Shown here: piece by piece, positions 1 to 8,032 of the stretch | How positions within the stretch are numbered: position 1 is the first letter of the stretch | Layout: each line of letters opens with the position of its first letter | Assembly: GCF_030160395.1 (NCBI RefSeq) | Contig: NZ_BSOG01000007.1 | Coordinates: forward strand, 1-64,000 | Origin: Chitinimonas prasina | Lineage (GTDB): Bacteria > Pseudomonadota > Gammaproteobacteria > Burkholderiales > Chitinimonadaceae | Length of the DNA stretch: 64,000 nt | Reading direction: 5' to 3' | Notes under the pieces: generated by a model | What the model was told of the DNA's origin: nothing | Database searches by the model: none | What the model saw: only the letters and a program-made list of their open reading frames with translations | Position numbers and translations under genes: made by a program

Positions 1-23
1 TAGGTCACCGCCAGGCTCCCCAT

Positions 24-57
24 AAAAGCCCCAGACTCACCAGAGTCTGGGGCTTTT
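24..57. terminator. Intrinsic terminator hairpin
   Basis: A perfect 15-bp inverted repeat (arms 24-38 and 43-57, 4-nt loop) with an A-run on its left arm and a T-run on its right arm. The symmetry means it could stop transcription in either direction. It most likely ends a gene lying left of the window and insulates the CdiI-like gene that follows. Confidence 0.85.
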
Positions 58-142
58 GCTTTGCGGGTTTGGGATTGCGATTGGCAGCTGCGTAGGCGGC
101 GGCAAATGCACAGGTTCGGAATATCGCTATTGCGGAGCAATC

Positions 143-535
143 ATGATGGATCTCAGCAAATCCATAGAGCAACTGGAGAGTGCGGTATGGGAATACAACC
201 CCTATCCGTCGAATGTGGTGCAGCGAGAGCAACGACTCCGTAAGCTGGCGCTCGAATCGCTGTCTATTGATGACTTGCGGTTCTTGATAGGGCAGGAGAT
301 AGGCTTGCCGTATGTGTTGCCTCTGGCATTCGAGCACTTGGCGGAAAATCCGGCTGCCGGTGGTCAGATGTACCCGGGCGACCTGCTGGACAGCGTCCTT
401 TCTGTTCGGGCTGCGTTCTGGGAGGAGCAGGCTGATTTGGACCGGGAGCTAATCGACCTGATCCCCAGTGTTGAAAGTCTGCTGGAGCTATTGCGAGACG
501 AAATCCTGCCCGCTTTGCGGGAGCGTGCCTCCTAG
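143..535 (+). CDS. CdiI-like contact-dependent inhibition immunity protein (orphan)
   Basis: A 130-residue acidic, helical protein. The segment around residues 45-80 (LRFLIGQEIGLP, then a PAAGG-like turn and YPGDLLDSVL) matches what I know of the CdiI_3-type family of contact-dependent growth inhibition immunity proteins, which bind and neutralise a cognate CdiA toxin tip in the cytoplasm. Start chosen at ATG 143 because GGAG lies 7 nt upstream; an in-frame ATG follows directly at 146. The open frame extends further upstream to 56, but that part runs into the terminator hairpin. No CdiA, CdiB or toxin fragment is visible next to it, so it is an orphan here. Family assignment is by pattern recognition and moderate. 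Confidence 0.72.
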   Translation: MMDLSKSIEQLESAVWEYNPYPSNVVQREQRLRKLALESLSIDDLRFLIGQEIGLPYVLPLAFEHLAENPAAGGQMYPGDLLDSVLSVRAAFWEEQADLDRELIDLIPSVESLLELLRDEILPALRERAS

Positions 536-553
536 TCAGGTGACCCAGAGTGC

Positions 554-580
554 CTTGGCTGGCTAGAGCTGCCAGCCAAG
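554..580. repeat. Hairpin between convergent genes
   Basis: A 10-bp perfect inverted repeat (554-563 and 571-580, 7-nt loop) at the junction of two convergent genes, overlapping the last codons of the membrane-protein gene. There is no T-run on either side, so if it terminates transcription it does so inefficiently or with help. Confidence 0.5.
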
Positions 581-928
581 AAGCGTAAAGCCTATGAATA
601 AGCTAAGGTAGCCAGCAAGAAAGGGTGCTAGCAGAGCGGCTGCCAGCGTACGTAGCAGCCTGACTTGTTTGGACGGCGATGGATCATTGACGATCAAGCT
701 ATAGAGCAAGCCGGAACAGATGACCGTTGATCCCAGCAGTAGTCGATATAACAACGCCGGAAGGGCAGGAGTGCTTGAGCTAGGCCAGTAATAAGCCGCC
801 ATAGGAACAACCATTGCGGCAATTACCGTGCAAGTAAATGCAGCAATGGGGTGGACACGATGAAAGCGCATGGGCAGGTTGGTCAGTGCCGAGTCTAGTT
901 GGTGCAGGAGTGCGGTGCTAGGCAGCAT
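563..928 (-). CDS. Small hydrophobic membrane protein, unknown function
   Basis: A 121-residue protein with three hydrophobic stretches long enough to span a membrane (about residues 27-47, 58-80 and 93-119). The short segment between the second and third is polar (NDPSPSK). I do not recognise a family. The ATG at 928 has GAGG five bases upstream, which supports this start. The gene is convergent with the CdiI-like gene and divergent from the ferritin-like gene, so neither neighbour forms an operon with it. CDI immunity proteins are sometimes followed by small membrane proteins, but opposite orientation argues against a link. Confidence 0.6.
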   Translation of the reverse strand: MLPSTALLHQLDSALTNLPMRFHRVHPIAAFTCTVIAAMVVPMAAYYWPSSSTPALPALLYRLLLGSTVICSGLLYSLIVNDPSPSKQVRLLRTLAAALLAPFLAGYLSLFIGFTLLGWQL

Positions 929-1265
929 AGTGCCTCATGCCTTTGGGTATGACAGATACCATTCCCCCTAGGGCATGGCGTCTGCTTGCCTAGTATGGGT
1001 GTGTCGCATGCTACCTGGCCTGCCCTAGTCGGCGTGCTGCTTAGCGCCTGAGGCGGCAAGGAAAAATCTGCTACCTGCCTGGGGCCAGGAACGTTCTACT
1101 GCCCACCTGGCCAGAAGAGTAGATAGCGCCTTGGGGTGGACTTGCCTGGTGATGCTCCGATGTAGATAGATGAGCAATGTACAGCAATTGTCCGGTACAA
1201 TTTATGTCATCAATCTGTCCTCTACCCTGCGCTATGCTAGTCAGATCGCGCCTAGGAGAATCGCC
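929..1265. other. Divergent intergenic region
   Basis: 337 bases between two divergent genes. It must hold promoters for both. A TACAAT at 1196-1201 could be a -10 element for the ferritin-like gene, but no convincing -35 sits 16-18 bases before it. I see no RNA gene, repeat or conserved small frame here. Confidence 0.35.
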
Positions 1266-2135
1266 ATGCTGTATCCCGAGTTGTTTGCCTCGCTGGAAAA
1301 AGCCCGCTGGAATATGCAGAGCGATATACCCTGGAATAGTTTTGACGCCAGCTTGCTGAGCGACGAACAGGCCCAGACGGTAAAGCTCAATGCCATCACT
1401 GAGTGGTCGGCGCTGCCGGCGACAGAGATGTTTCTGCGTGACAATCGTGATGACAGCGACTTCTCTGCCTTTATGTCGGTCTGGTTCTACGAGGAACAGA
1501 AGCACTCCCTGGTGTTGATGGAGTATCTGCGCCGGTTCCGGCCTGATCTGCTGCCGACCGAGCAGGAACTGCACGCCGTACGCTTCGAGTTCGATCCGGC
1601 ACCTGCGCTGGAGACCCTGATGCTGCACTTCTGTGGCGAGGTGCGGCTGACCCAGTGGTATCGGCGTGCGTCGGACTGGCATACCGAGCCGGTGATCAAG
1701 CATATCTACAAGACCTTGTCGCAGGATGAGGCCCGCCATGGTGGGGCCTATCTCAAGTATATGAAGCGGGCGATAGAGCGCATGGGGGATGATGCCCGCT
1801 ACGCCTTTGCCAAGATAGGCGTGCTGATGGCGTCCAGCGGGAAGTCGGGCAAGCCCTTGCACCCGACCAATCTGCATGTGAACCAGGCGCTCTTTCCCAA
1901 TGACACCATACAGAGCCGTTTGCCCGATCCTTCCTGGCTGGAGCGCTGGCTGGACCAGCAGATTGTGTTCGATAAGGACTGGGAAGCGCGCGTGGTTGGC
2001 GGTATCTTGCGCAATCTATCCAGCCTGTTTGACCGAACTTTTGATACTGTTGGTCAACTAAACCTTTACCGCAAAGAAGTGCAGCGACAGCTCCTGGCCA
2101 GGGACTCCGTCCAAGGGGGGCTGACTGCGGCATGA
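1266..2135 (+). CDS. Ferritin-like / acyl-ACP-desaturase-like di-iron protein
   Basis: A 289-residue protein with a four-helix di-iron signature: E47, then E77-x-x-H80 (EEQKH), E125, and E155-x-x-H158 (DEARH). This two-fold E...ExxH layout is that of ferritin-like oxidases and soluble acyl-ACP desaturases, which bind a pair of irons and activate oxygen. The substrate is unknown. The start at ATG 1266 has AGGAG nine bases upstream; an upstream in-frame start would add about 32 unlike residues. It lies 10 nt before rfaE2 and probably shares its transcript, giving a context of envelope and lipid genes (heptose, MscS, desaturase). A fatty-acid or membrane-lipid oxidation role is inference only. 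Confidence 0.75.
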   Translation: MLYPELFASLEKARWNMQSDIPWNSFDASLLSDEQAQTVKLNAITEWSALPATEMFLRDNRDDSDFSAFMSVWFYEEQKHSLVLMEYLRRFRPDLLPTEQELHAVRFEFDPAPALETLMLHFCGEVRLTQWYRRASDWHTEPVIKHIYKTLSQDEARHGGAYLKYMKRAIERMGDDARYAFAKIGVLMASSGKSGKPLHPTNLHVNQALFPNDTIQSRLPDPSWLERWLDQQIVFDKDWEARVVGGILRNLSSLFDRTFDTVGQLNLYRKEVQRQLLARDSVQGGLTAA

Positions 2136-2145
2136 CAAGACCACG

Positions 2146-2643
2146 ATGACTGCCTATAGCAACCCTGATTTCACGAACAAACTTTGTCCTCCTGAACAAC
2201 TCGCAGAGCGGATCGCCCGCTTGCCCCGGCCCTTGGTGTTCACCAATGGCTGCTTCGATATCCTGCACAGGGGCCACGTGACCTATCTGGCCCAGGCGCG
2301 TGCGCTGGGTGCGGCCATGGTGGTGGCGGTGAATACCGATGCTTCGGTACGGCGCCTGGGCAAGGGGGATGACAGGCCCATCAACCCGACCGAGCACCGT
2401 GCTGCCGTACTGGCTGCACTGGCTTCGGTCGACCTGGTGACCTGGTTTGACGCCGATACCCCTATTGCCGAGATACTGGCAGTGCAGCCCGATATTCTGG
2501 TGAAGGGGGGCGACTGGCAGCCCGACAAGATAGTGGGCAGCACCGAAGTGCTGGCGCGCGGCGGGCAGGTGCATTCCATCCCATTCCTGTTTGATACCTC
2601 CACCACCCAGACCCTGCGCAAGATACGCGCCGCAGAGGGCTGA
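2146..2643 (+). CDS. rfaE2: D-glycero-beta-D-manno-heptose 1-phosphate adenylyltransferase
   Basis: A 165-residue stand-alone version of the C-terminal domain of HldE. It transfers AMP from ATP to heptose 1-phosphate to give ADP-heptose for the lipopolysaccharide inner core. The nucleotidyltransferase signature is at residues 31-44 (FTNGCFDILHRGH, with the HxGH motif H41-H44), and the later VKGGDW and C-terminal STT motifs fit the family. The kinase half of HldE is absent, so a separate rfaE1 must lie elsewhere. Ribosome-binding site for ATG 2146 is weak. Ends 4 nt before the MscS gene, indicating a shared transcript. Confidence 0.93.
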   Translation: MTAYSNPDFTNKLCPPEQLAERIARLPRPLVFTNGCFDILHRGHVTYLAQARALGAAMVVAVNTDASVRRLGKGDDRPINPTEHRAAVLAALASVDLVTWFDADTPIAEILAVQPDILVKGGDWQPDKIVGSTEVLARGGQVHSIPFLFDTSTTQTLRKIRAAEG

Positions 2644-2647
2644 ACTC

Positions 2648-3973
2648 ATGGTGAAGGAGTTGCAACGTACACCGCTATACGAGTTTATCGAGGAGTTTCA
2701 GCGGCTGGGCCTGGCTGAAACCCATCTTCTGAGTCAGTCGCTGGCCCTGCTGGGTTGTGCCCTGCTGGCCTGGGTGGCCAGCCGCGTGCTGCAGCCGCGT
2801 TTGCGGCAGGCAGGGTTGGCGCGCTGGCGTGTCAGTTCCGAGGGTATGGCACGGGTGATGTATCCCGTGCTGTTCTGGCTGTTTGTGGAACTGGTGATTG
2901 TGTTCTGGCCCAGCGGCCAGAGTGTGACCTTGTTGCGCTTGGGCTCCAGCTTGCTGTCGGTGCTGGTCATCGTGCGTACGGTGGCCTATCTGCTACAGGA
3001 GTCGTTTATCCAGTCCGAGTGGGTGAAGAAGGCGGTGCGCCTGCTGGCCTGGCTGATCTGGCTGGTGTTTGCACTGCATATTACCGGTGTACTGCCCGAG
3101 ATACAGAGGCTGCTCGACAGCGTGGCCTTTGCCATGGGCAAGCAGCGGATCTCGCTGCTGATGGTGGTGAATGGCGGGCTGTCGGTGGCGGTCACCATGC
3201 TGGTGGCGGTCTGGCTCGGTCGTCTGGCTGAGCGGCGGGTGATGTCGGCCACCTCGCTGGATTTGAGCTTCCGGGTGGTGGCCACCAAGGTGATGCGTAC
3301 CGTTCTGGTGGTAGTGGGGGTGATGATTGCCCTGCCTATCGTCGGCATAGACCTGACGGTGCTGTCGGTATTTGGCGGTGCGCTGGGCGTCGGCCTGGGC
3401 TTTGGCCTGCAGAAGATTGCCAGCAACTATGTGTCGGGTTTCATCATCCTGCTGGATGGGTCGGTCCGTATAGGCGACCTGGTGAATATCGAAGGACGCC
3501 AGGGCAGCATATCGGGTATTACCTCGCGCTATGTGGTGCTCAAGCTGGGCGACGGCTCCGAGGCCATCATCCCGAACGAGGCCCTGATCACGTCGACCGT
3601 GCTCAATCTGTCGCATTCGGACAGCACCCAACGGGTGGTCTTGCCCATACAGGTGGCGTATGACAGCGATCTTGAGGCGGTGGGCGCGCTGCTGGTGGCG
3701 CAGACCCAGGGCGAGGACCGGATATTGGCCGAGCCCGAGCCTGCCTTCTTTGTCAGGGGGTTTGGCGAGAGCGGCATAGACCTGGAGCTGGCCTTCTGGA
3801 TAGGGGATTCGGACAAGGGAACGTTAGCCCTGCGTTCTGATCTGAACATGAAGATCTGGCGGGCTTTCCGCGAGCATGGCATAGAAATTCCCTATCCGCG
3901 CCGCGATCTGCATCTGATTGCTGCGGCGCAGGATAAGAACTTTGCCCTGGATCAAACTTCGAGCACGCGCTAG
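2648..3973 (+). CDS. MscS-family mechanosensitive ion channel
   Basis: A 441-residue inner-membrane protein with about six membrane spans (near residues 30-48, 69-87, 98-117, 128-147, 170-190, 213-233) followed by the Gly/Ala-rich pore-lining helix (residues 240-262, GGALGVGLGFGLQKIASNY) and the MscS beta domain (about 268-325, including VRIGDLV and IIPNEALI) and the C-terminal cage. Such channels release solutes on hypo-osmotic shock. The start at ATG 2648 has AGAGGG upstream, straddling the rfaE2 stop, so translation is probably coupled. Larger than the 286-residue E. coli MscS because of extra N-terminal spans, similar to the YbdG/YjeP group. Confidence 0.92.
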   Translation: MVKELQRTPLYEFIEEFQRLGLAETHLLSQSLALLGCALLAWVASRVLQPRLRQAGLARWRVSSEGMARVMYPVLFWLFVELVIVFWPSGQSVTLLRLGSSLLSVLVIVRTVAYLLQESFIQSEWVKKAVRLLAWLIWLVFALHITGVLPEIQRLLDSVAFAMGKQRISLLMVVNGGLSVAVTMLVAVWLGRLAERRVMSATSLDLSFRVVATKVMRTVLVVVGVMIALPIVGIDLTVLSVFGGALGVGLGFGLQKIASNYVSGFIILLDGSVRIGDLVNIEGRQGSISGITSRYVVLKLGDGSEAIIPNEALITSTVLNLSHSDSTQRVVLPIQVAYDSDLEAVGALLVAQTQGEDRILAEPEPAFFVRGFGESGIDLELAFWIGDSDKGTLALRSDLNMKIWRAFREHGIEIPYPRRDLHLIAAAQDKNFALDQTSSTR

Positions 3974-4031
3974 GTGATTGATTTGCCGTAGAATCCCGTC
4001 GTCTGCTTATATTCCTTTACAAGGAACACCC

Positions 4032-5228
4032 ATGCTCTCTTGGCTTAATGGCCTGATCGATCTGCCTTGGTGGGGTTACATTGTTGTTACCCTGGTACTT
4101 ACTCATATCACCATCGCATCGGTAACCATCTTCCTTCATCGCCACCAGGCGCACCGGGCATTGGATCTGCATGCTATCCCCAGCCATTTCTTCCGTTTCT
4201 GGCTGTGGCTGACCACCGGCATGGTGACCAAGGAGTGGGCTGCCATCCACCGCAAGCACCACGCCCGCTGCGAGACAGAGGAAGACCCGCACAGCCCCCA
4301 GGTACTGGGCATCAAGAAGGTGTTCTTTGAGGGGGCCGAGCTGTACCGTGCTGAATCGAAGAACCGCGAAACCATGGAGAAGTTCGGCCATGGCACGCCG
4401 GATGACTGGCTGGAGCGCAATCTCTACGCCAAGCGCAGCGTATGGGGTGTGGTCACCATGGCGGTGCTGGATCTGCTGCTGTTCGGTGCCAACGGTATCT
4501 GGATGTGGGCGGTGCAGATGCTGTGGATACCGGTGACGGCTGCCGGCATCATCAATGGCATTGGTCACTACTGGGGCTACCGTAATTTCGAGAATGAAGA
4601 TGCCTCCCGCAATATCGTCCCTTGGGGCATCCTGATCGGTGGTGAGGAACTGCATAACAACCACCATACCTTTGGTACCTCGGCCAAGCTGTCGAACAAG
4701 GCCTGGGAGTTCGATATAGGCTGGATGTATATCCGTATACTGGAGTTACTGGGCCTGGCCAAGGTACGCCGGGTGGCGCCATCAGTGCGCGAGGTGGCGC
4801 CCAAGCCCCAGGCGGACTTCGATACCTTGCAAGCCATTATTGCCAACCGCTACGAGATTGCCTCGGCCTATGCTCGCCAGTTGAAGGCGACAGTAGCCGG
4901 GGAGCTGGAGCAGCTACGCGAACACGCACCGCATATCTCGCAGTTCCAGTTCAATCCCAAGCGGGCGATGAAGCGATGGCTCAAGCAGGATCGCAAGGAC
5001 ACGCCACTGGCTGACCAGGCCAAGCTGGATGCCTTGCTGGCGGAATCCAAGGTGCTGGACACCGTCTACAACATGCGGCAGGAATTGACGGCTTTGTGGG
5101 AGCGTTCCTCGTCGTCCAAGGAGCAGTTGCTGAAGCAGCTGCAGGACTGGTGTGCACGTGCCGAGGCCAGCGGGATTGAAGCCTTGCGCGATTTCTCGCT
5201 GCGACTGCGCGGCGTGGCGCTGGCATAA
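4032..5228 (+). CDS. desA: DesA-like membrane acyl desaturase
   Basis: A 398-residue integral-membrane desaturase with the three histidine boxes that hold the di-iron centre: H36RHQAH41, H73RKHH77 and H208NNHH212. Hydrophobic pairs flank the boxes. Proteins of this group introduce a double bond (usually delta-9) into acyl chains of phospholipids or acyl-CoA using oxygen. The C-terminal 150 residues form a charged helical extension that I recall from Pseudomonas DesA-type enzymes, and total length matches that group. The ATG at 4032 is preceded by AAGGA. It stands alone between the MscS gene and a strong terminator, so it is likely to have its own promoter in 3974-4020. Fits membrane-fluidity adaptation. 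Confidence 0.88.
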   Translation: MLSWLNGLIDLPWWGYIVVTLVLTHITIASVTIFLHRHQAHRALDLHAIPSHFFRFWLWLTTGMVTKEWAAIHRKHHARCETEEDPHSPQVLGIKKVFFEGAELYRAESKNRETMEKFGHGTPDDWLERNLYAKRSVWGVVTMAVLDLLLFGANGIWMWAVQMLWIPVTAAGIINGIGHYWGYRNFENEDASRNIVPWGILIGGEELHNNHHTFGTSAKLSNKAWEFDIGWMYIRILELLGLAKVRRVAPSVREVAPKPQADFDTLQAIIANRYEIASAYARQLKATVAGELEQLREHAPHISQFQFNPKRAMKRWLKQDRKDTPLADQAKLDALLAESKVLDTVYNMRQELTALWERSSSSKEQLLKQLQDWCARAEASGIEALRDFSLRLRGVALA

Positions 5229-5247
5229 TACGGCCCATATCTTGCCC

Positions 5248-5273
5248 GGGGCGGCTGATCAGCCGCCCCTTTT
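5248..5273 (+). terminator. Intrinsic terminator of desA
   Basis: An uninterrupted 22-bp palindrome (5248-5269; GGGGCGG arms meeting at TGATCA) followed by TTTT. It lies 20 bases after the desaturase stop codon. Confidence 0.85.
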
Positions 5274-5349
5274 GCATTCAGGGCATTCCCGTTTTCATCT
5301 CGATGGAAAATCGAGTGTTCTGGGAAGCCCTTTCAAGCCCGAGGAAAAC

Positions 5350-5700
5350 ATGTCCATACAGCGCTATCACGTTGGCCCCCGCCTGTCTGAAATCGTCGTC
5401 CACAACAATACCGTCTACCTGGCCGGCCAAGTGGCCGAGGCGACCTTGGCAGACGGTGCCAAGGCCCAGACCGAGGAGATACTGGGCATGATAGACAGGC
5501 TGCTGGGCGAGGTTGGCAGCGACAAGACCAAGATACTGACTGCCCAGATCTGGCTGGCCGATATAGCGGATTACGATGCCATGAACGAAGCTTGGTCTGC
5601 CTGGGTGCCGCAAGGCCATACCCCGGCACGCGCCACGGTCGAATCACGCCTGGCCACGCCTGAGTACAAGGTAGAGATCAAGATCGTCGCCGCGCTGTAA
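5350..5700 (+). CDS. Rid family (YjgF/YER057c/UK114) protein
   Basis: A 116-residue protein of the Rid superfamily. RidA members are cytosolic trimers that hydrolyse reactive enamines/imines from PLP enzymes. The family signature arginine is present as R94 in the TPARATVE block, followed by KVEIKIVA at the C-terminus. The N-terminal part (YLAGQVAE) differs somewhat from classical RidA, so it may belong to another Rid subgroup with unknown substrate. Start at ATG 5350 with AGGA upstream. It is flanked by terminators on both sides and looks monocistronic. Confidence 0.88.
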   Translation: MSIQRYHVGPRLSEIVVHNNTVYLAGQVAEATLADGAKAQTEEILGMIDRLLGEVGSDKTKILTAQIWLADIADYDAMNEAWSAWVPQGHTPARATVESRLATPEYKVEIKIVAAL

Positions 5701-5723
5701 GGGTTACGGCCCTTACGAACCCG

Positions 5724-5759
5724 GCCCCCATTGCTTTTTGCTGTGGGGGCTTTGTTTTT
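5724..5759 (+). terminator. Intrinsic terminator after Rid gene
   Basis: Seven-base GC arms (5724-5730 GCCCCCA and 5744-5750 TGGGGGC) with a T-rich 13-base loop and a downstream TTTGTTTTT tract. Confidence 0.75.
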
Positions 5760-5777
5760 CCCACTATGCTGTAAGCC

Positions 5778-6395
5778 ATGGAAACCTCTACCTTTATCTC
5801 CGCCACCATCCTGCTGATCCTGGTCACTGATCCGCTGGGCAATATTCCTTTGTTCATCGGCTTGCTCCGGCAGGTGGATCCGGCGCGGCGGCGGCGCATC
5901 ATCATCCGGGAAGTCTGCCTGGCTTTCGGCATCCTGCTGTTCTTCCTGTTCTTTGGCCGGCAGGTGCTGGCGGTCATGCATCTGAGCGAGACTTCGCTGG
6001 GTATTGCGGGTGGGGTGATCCTGTTCCTGATTTCGCTCAAGATGATCTTCCCGCATCCGGAGGGGGCATTTGCCCACCAGGTGAAGGGTGAACCCTTTCT
6101 GGTGCCCCTGGCCATCCCTTTCATTGCCGGCCCTTCGGCCATTGCCACCGTGTTGCTGTTGGTCGCCCGCGAGCCGCATCGCCAGCTTGAGTGGATAGGT
6201 GCGCTGACGGTGGCCTTGCTGGTCTCGGCCGTGGTGCTGGGTTTTGCCGAGCGTATTGCCGACTTCCTGGGTGAGCAGGTCACCATGGCCTTCGAGCGGC
6301 TGATGGGGTTGATACTGACGGCGATCGCCATCGAGATGCTATTGAGCGGCATACAGGCATTCGTGCTGCAGATTCAGCGCGCAGGCACCGTATAA
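5778..6395 (+). CDS. MarC-family integral membrane protein
   Basis: A 205-residue protein with about six hydrophobic helices and the family pattern of an N-terminal LVTDPLGNIPLF segment and a central PLAIPFIAGPSAIATV segment, a repeat-like pair of Pro/Gly-containing helices. MarC proteins were once thought to be antibiotic-resistance determinants; their true transport role is not established. Start ATG 5778 has only a weak purine stretch upstream. It precedes rpiA by 33 nt, so the two may be co-transcribed. Confidence 0.88.
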   Translation: METSTFISATILLILVTDPLGNIPLFIGLLRQVDPARRRRIIIREVCLAFGILLFFLFFGRQVLAVMHLSETSLGIAGGVILFLISLKMIFPHPEGAFAHQVKGEPFLVPLAIPFIAGPSAIATVLLLVAREPHRQLEWIGALTVALLVSAVVLGFAERIADFLGEQVTMAFERLMGLILTAIAIEMLLSGIQAFVLQIQRAGTV

Positions 6396-6428
6396 TCCGG
6401 TTTTCGCCGTCTCTTCTGGAGTAGCACC

Positions 6429-7085
6429 ATGACCCTTGATGAAATGAAACGCGCAGCCGCCCGCGCTGCCATCGCCTTTGTCCCTGATAACTGCGTGGTG
6501 GGTGTGGGAACGGGTTCGACAGCCAATCATTTCATTGATGCGCTGGCCGAGATCAAGGGCCGCGTCGACGGTGCCGTGGCCAGCTCGGAAGCTTCGGCCG
6601 CGCGCTTGAAATCGCATGGCATTGCGGTGTATGACCTCAATGCCATTGATAGGCTGCCCATTTATGTGGACGGTGCCGATGAGATCAATCGCCACCTGCA
6701 TGCCGTCAAAGGCGGTGGTGCCGCCTTGACCCGGGAAAAAATCGTGGCTGCCGTGGCCGAGAAGTTTGTCTGCATCGCCGATGAAACCAAGCTAGTGGAT
6801 GTCCTGGGCAAGTTCCCCCTACCGGTGGAGGTGATACCCATGGCACGCAGCCATGTGGCGCGTGAGCTGGTACAACTGGGTGGGCGCCCGGTCTACCGCG
6901 AGGGGGTGATTACCGATAATGGCAATGTGATACTGGACGTGCATGGTCTGGCCATTGCCGAGCCGGGCAAGCTGGAAGGCGAGATCAACCAGATCGTGGG
7001 GGTGGTGACCAACGGGTTGTTTGCACGGCGGCGTGCGGATGTGCTGTTGCTGGGTACCGCCACTGGCGTGCAGACCTACCAGTAA
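6429..7085 (+). CDS. rpiA: Ribose-5-phosphate isomerase A
   Basis: A 218-residue enzyme of full family length. It interconverts ribose 5-phosphate and ribulose 5-phosphate in the non-oxidative pentose phosphate pathway. Hallmarks are the phosphate-binding [11 protein letters not shown] segment (about residues 25-36) and YVDGADEI followed by [14 protein letters not shown] (about residues 78-104), which hold the catalytic Asp/Glu/Lys residues. GGAG ends eight bases before the ATG. Probably co-transcribed with the preceding marC-like gene. Confidence 0.96.
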   Translation: MTLDEMKRAAARAAIAFVPDNCVVGVGTGSTANHFIDALAEIKGRVDGAVASSEASAARLKSHGIAVYDLNAIDRLPIYVDGADEINRHLHAVKGGGAALTREKIVAAVAEKFVCIADETKLVDVLGKFPLPVEVIPMARSHVARELVQLGGRPVYREGVITDNGNVILDVHGLAIAEPGKLEGEINQIVGVVTNGLFARRRADVLLLGTATGVQTYQ

Positions 7086-7231
7086 GTTGGTGCGCAGGCC
7101 TGGTCACGCAAGGCCGGTTGCTGCGCCACTTGTAAGAAAAATGTCACGGAAAATTCGTTTGGCGCTGGGCATGGCTCGTGCCAAGCTAGCGCCGTGAGGG
7201 ATAGACCCCAGTCCGAAGAGGGAAGCACACC

Positions 7232-7930
7232 ATGTCCGAACATATTTCCAAGCAGTTCGATGTAGAGCTGGAAACCGCACGCGGCAAGATACTGGCCATG
7301 GCCGGCCTGGTGGAGGAGCAGTTTCGCGACGCCATGAGGGCGCTGGAGACCGGTGACGCCGAGATGATAGACAAGGTCATCGAAACCGAGAACCAGGTCA
7401 ACACCATGCACATGGAGATAGACGATGACTGCATGCATATCATCGCCCGTCGCCAGCCTGCAGCCAGCGATTTGCGCATGGTATTGACTGTCAACAAAGT
7501 GGTGAACGATCTGGAGCGCATAGGCGACAAGGCCTGCAAGATCGCCCGCCGTGCCAGGCTGATCTATGAAGGCGGGCGCATCAATGTGCCGCGCCTGTCC
7601 GACCTGACCTATCAGTCCAATATCGCCCTGACCATGCTGCGTACCGCGCTGGATGGCTTTGCCCGGCTGGACCCCAGCGTTGCCGGTCAGGTGGCGCGCG
7701 AGGACATCAAGCTGGACGAGGAATTCAAGGCCATACAGCGGCAGCTGATTACCTACATGATGGAAGACCCGCGCACCATCACCCTGGCGCTGGAGATCAT
7801 TGAGATCGCCAAGGCCATCGAGCGCGTGGGCGACCATGCCAAGAATATTGCCGAGTATGTGGTCTACCTGGTCAAGGGCATCGACGTGCGCCATAGCCCT
7901 CTGGAAGAGATAGAGAAGCAGGCTTCTTAA
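7232..7930 (+). CDS. phoU: Phosphate signalling regulator PhoU
   Basis: A 232-residue, all-helical protein with the two tandem PhoU repeats, each carrying the metal-binding E/DxxxD-type motif (ERIGDKACKIA near residue 92 and ERVGDHAKNIAEY near residue 196). PhoU damps PhoR/PhoB signalling and the Pst transporter when phosphate is plentiful. Usually it follows pstSCAB; here no pst gene is adjacent, but ppx lies immediately downstream, so the pair links phosphate sensing and polyphosphate turnover. RBS AGAGGG upstream. No clear Pho box was seen in 7086-7231. Confidence 0.95.
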   Translation: MSEHISKQFDVELETARGKILAMAGLVEEQFRDAMRALETGDAEMIDKVIETENQVNTMHMEIDDDCMHIIARRQPAASDLRMVLTVNKVVNDLERIGDKACKIARRARLIYEGGRINVPRLSDLTYQSNIALTMLRTALDGFARLDPSVAGQVAREDIKLDEEFKAIQRQLITYMMEDPRTITLALEIIEIAKAIERVGDHAKNIAEYVVYLVKGIDVRHSPLEEIEKQAS

Positions 7931-7947
7931 GCCTATTTGCGCACATC

Positions 7948-7980
7948 AGGCCCCTCGTTTGCACGGGGGGCTTGTTTTTT
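7948..7980 (+). terminator. Intrinsic terminator after phoU
   Basis: A 7-bp stem (7948-7954 with 7967-7973, one G-T pair) with T-rich tract ending at 7980. It separates phoU from ppx, so ppx probably has its own promoter or relies on read-through. Confidence 0.75.
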
Positions 7981-8032
7981 GTCTGGCCGCTTCCGACAAT
8001 CCGCCCATCCCCGCATCGCTAGAAGAAGACCG

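Noticed and set aside
7086-7231. Possible Pho box upstream of phoU.
   Set aside because: No pair of CTGTCAT-like heptamers at the right spacing could be found.
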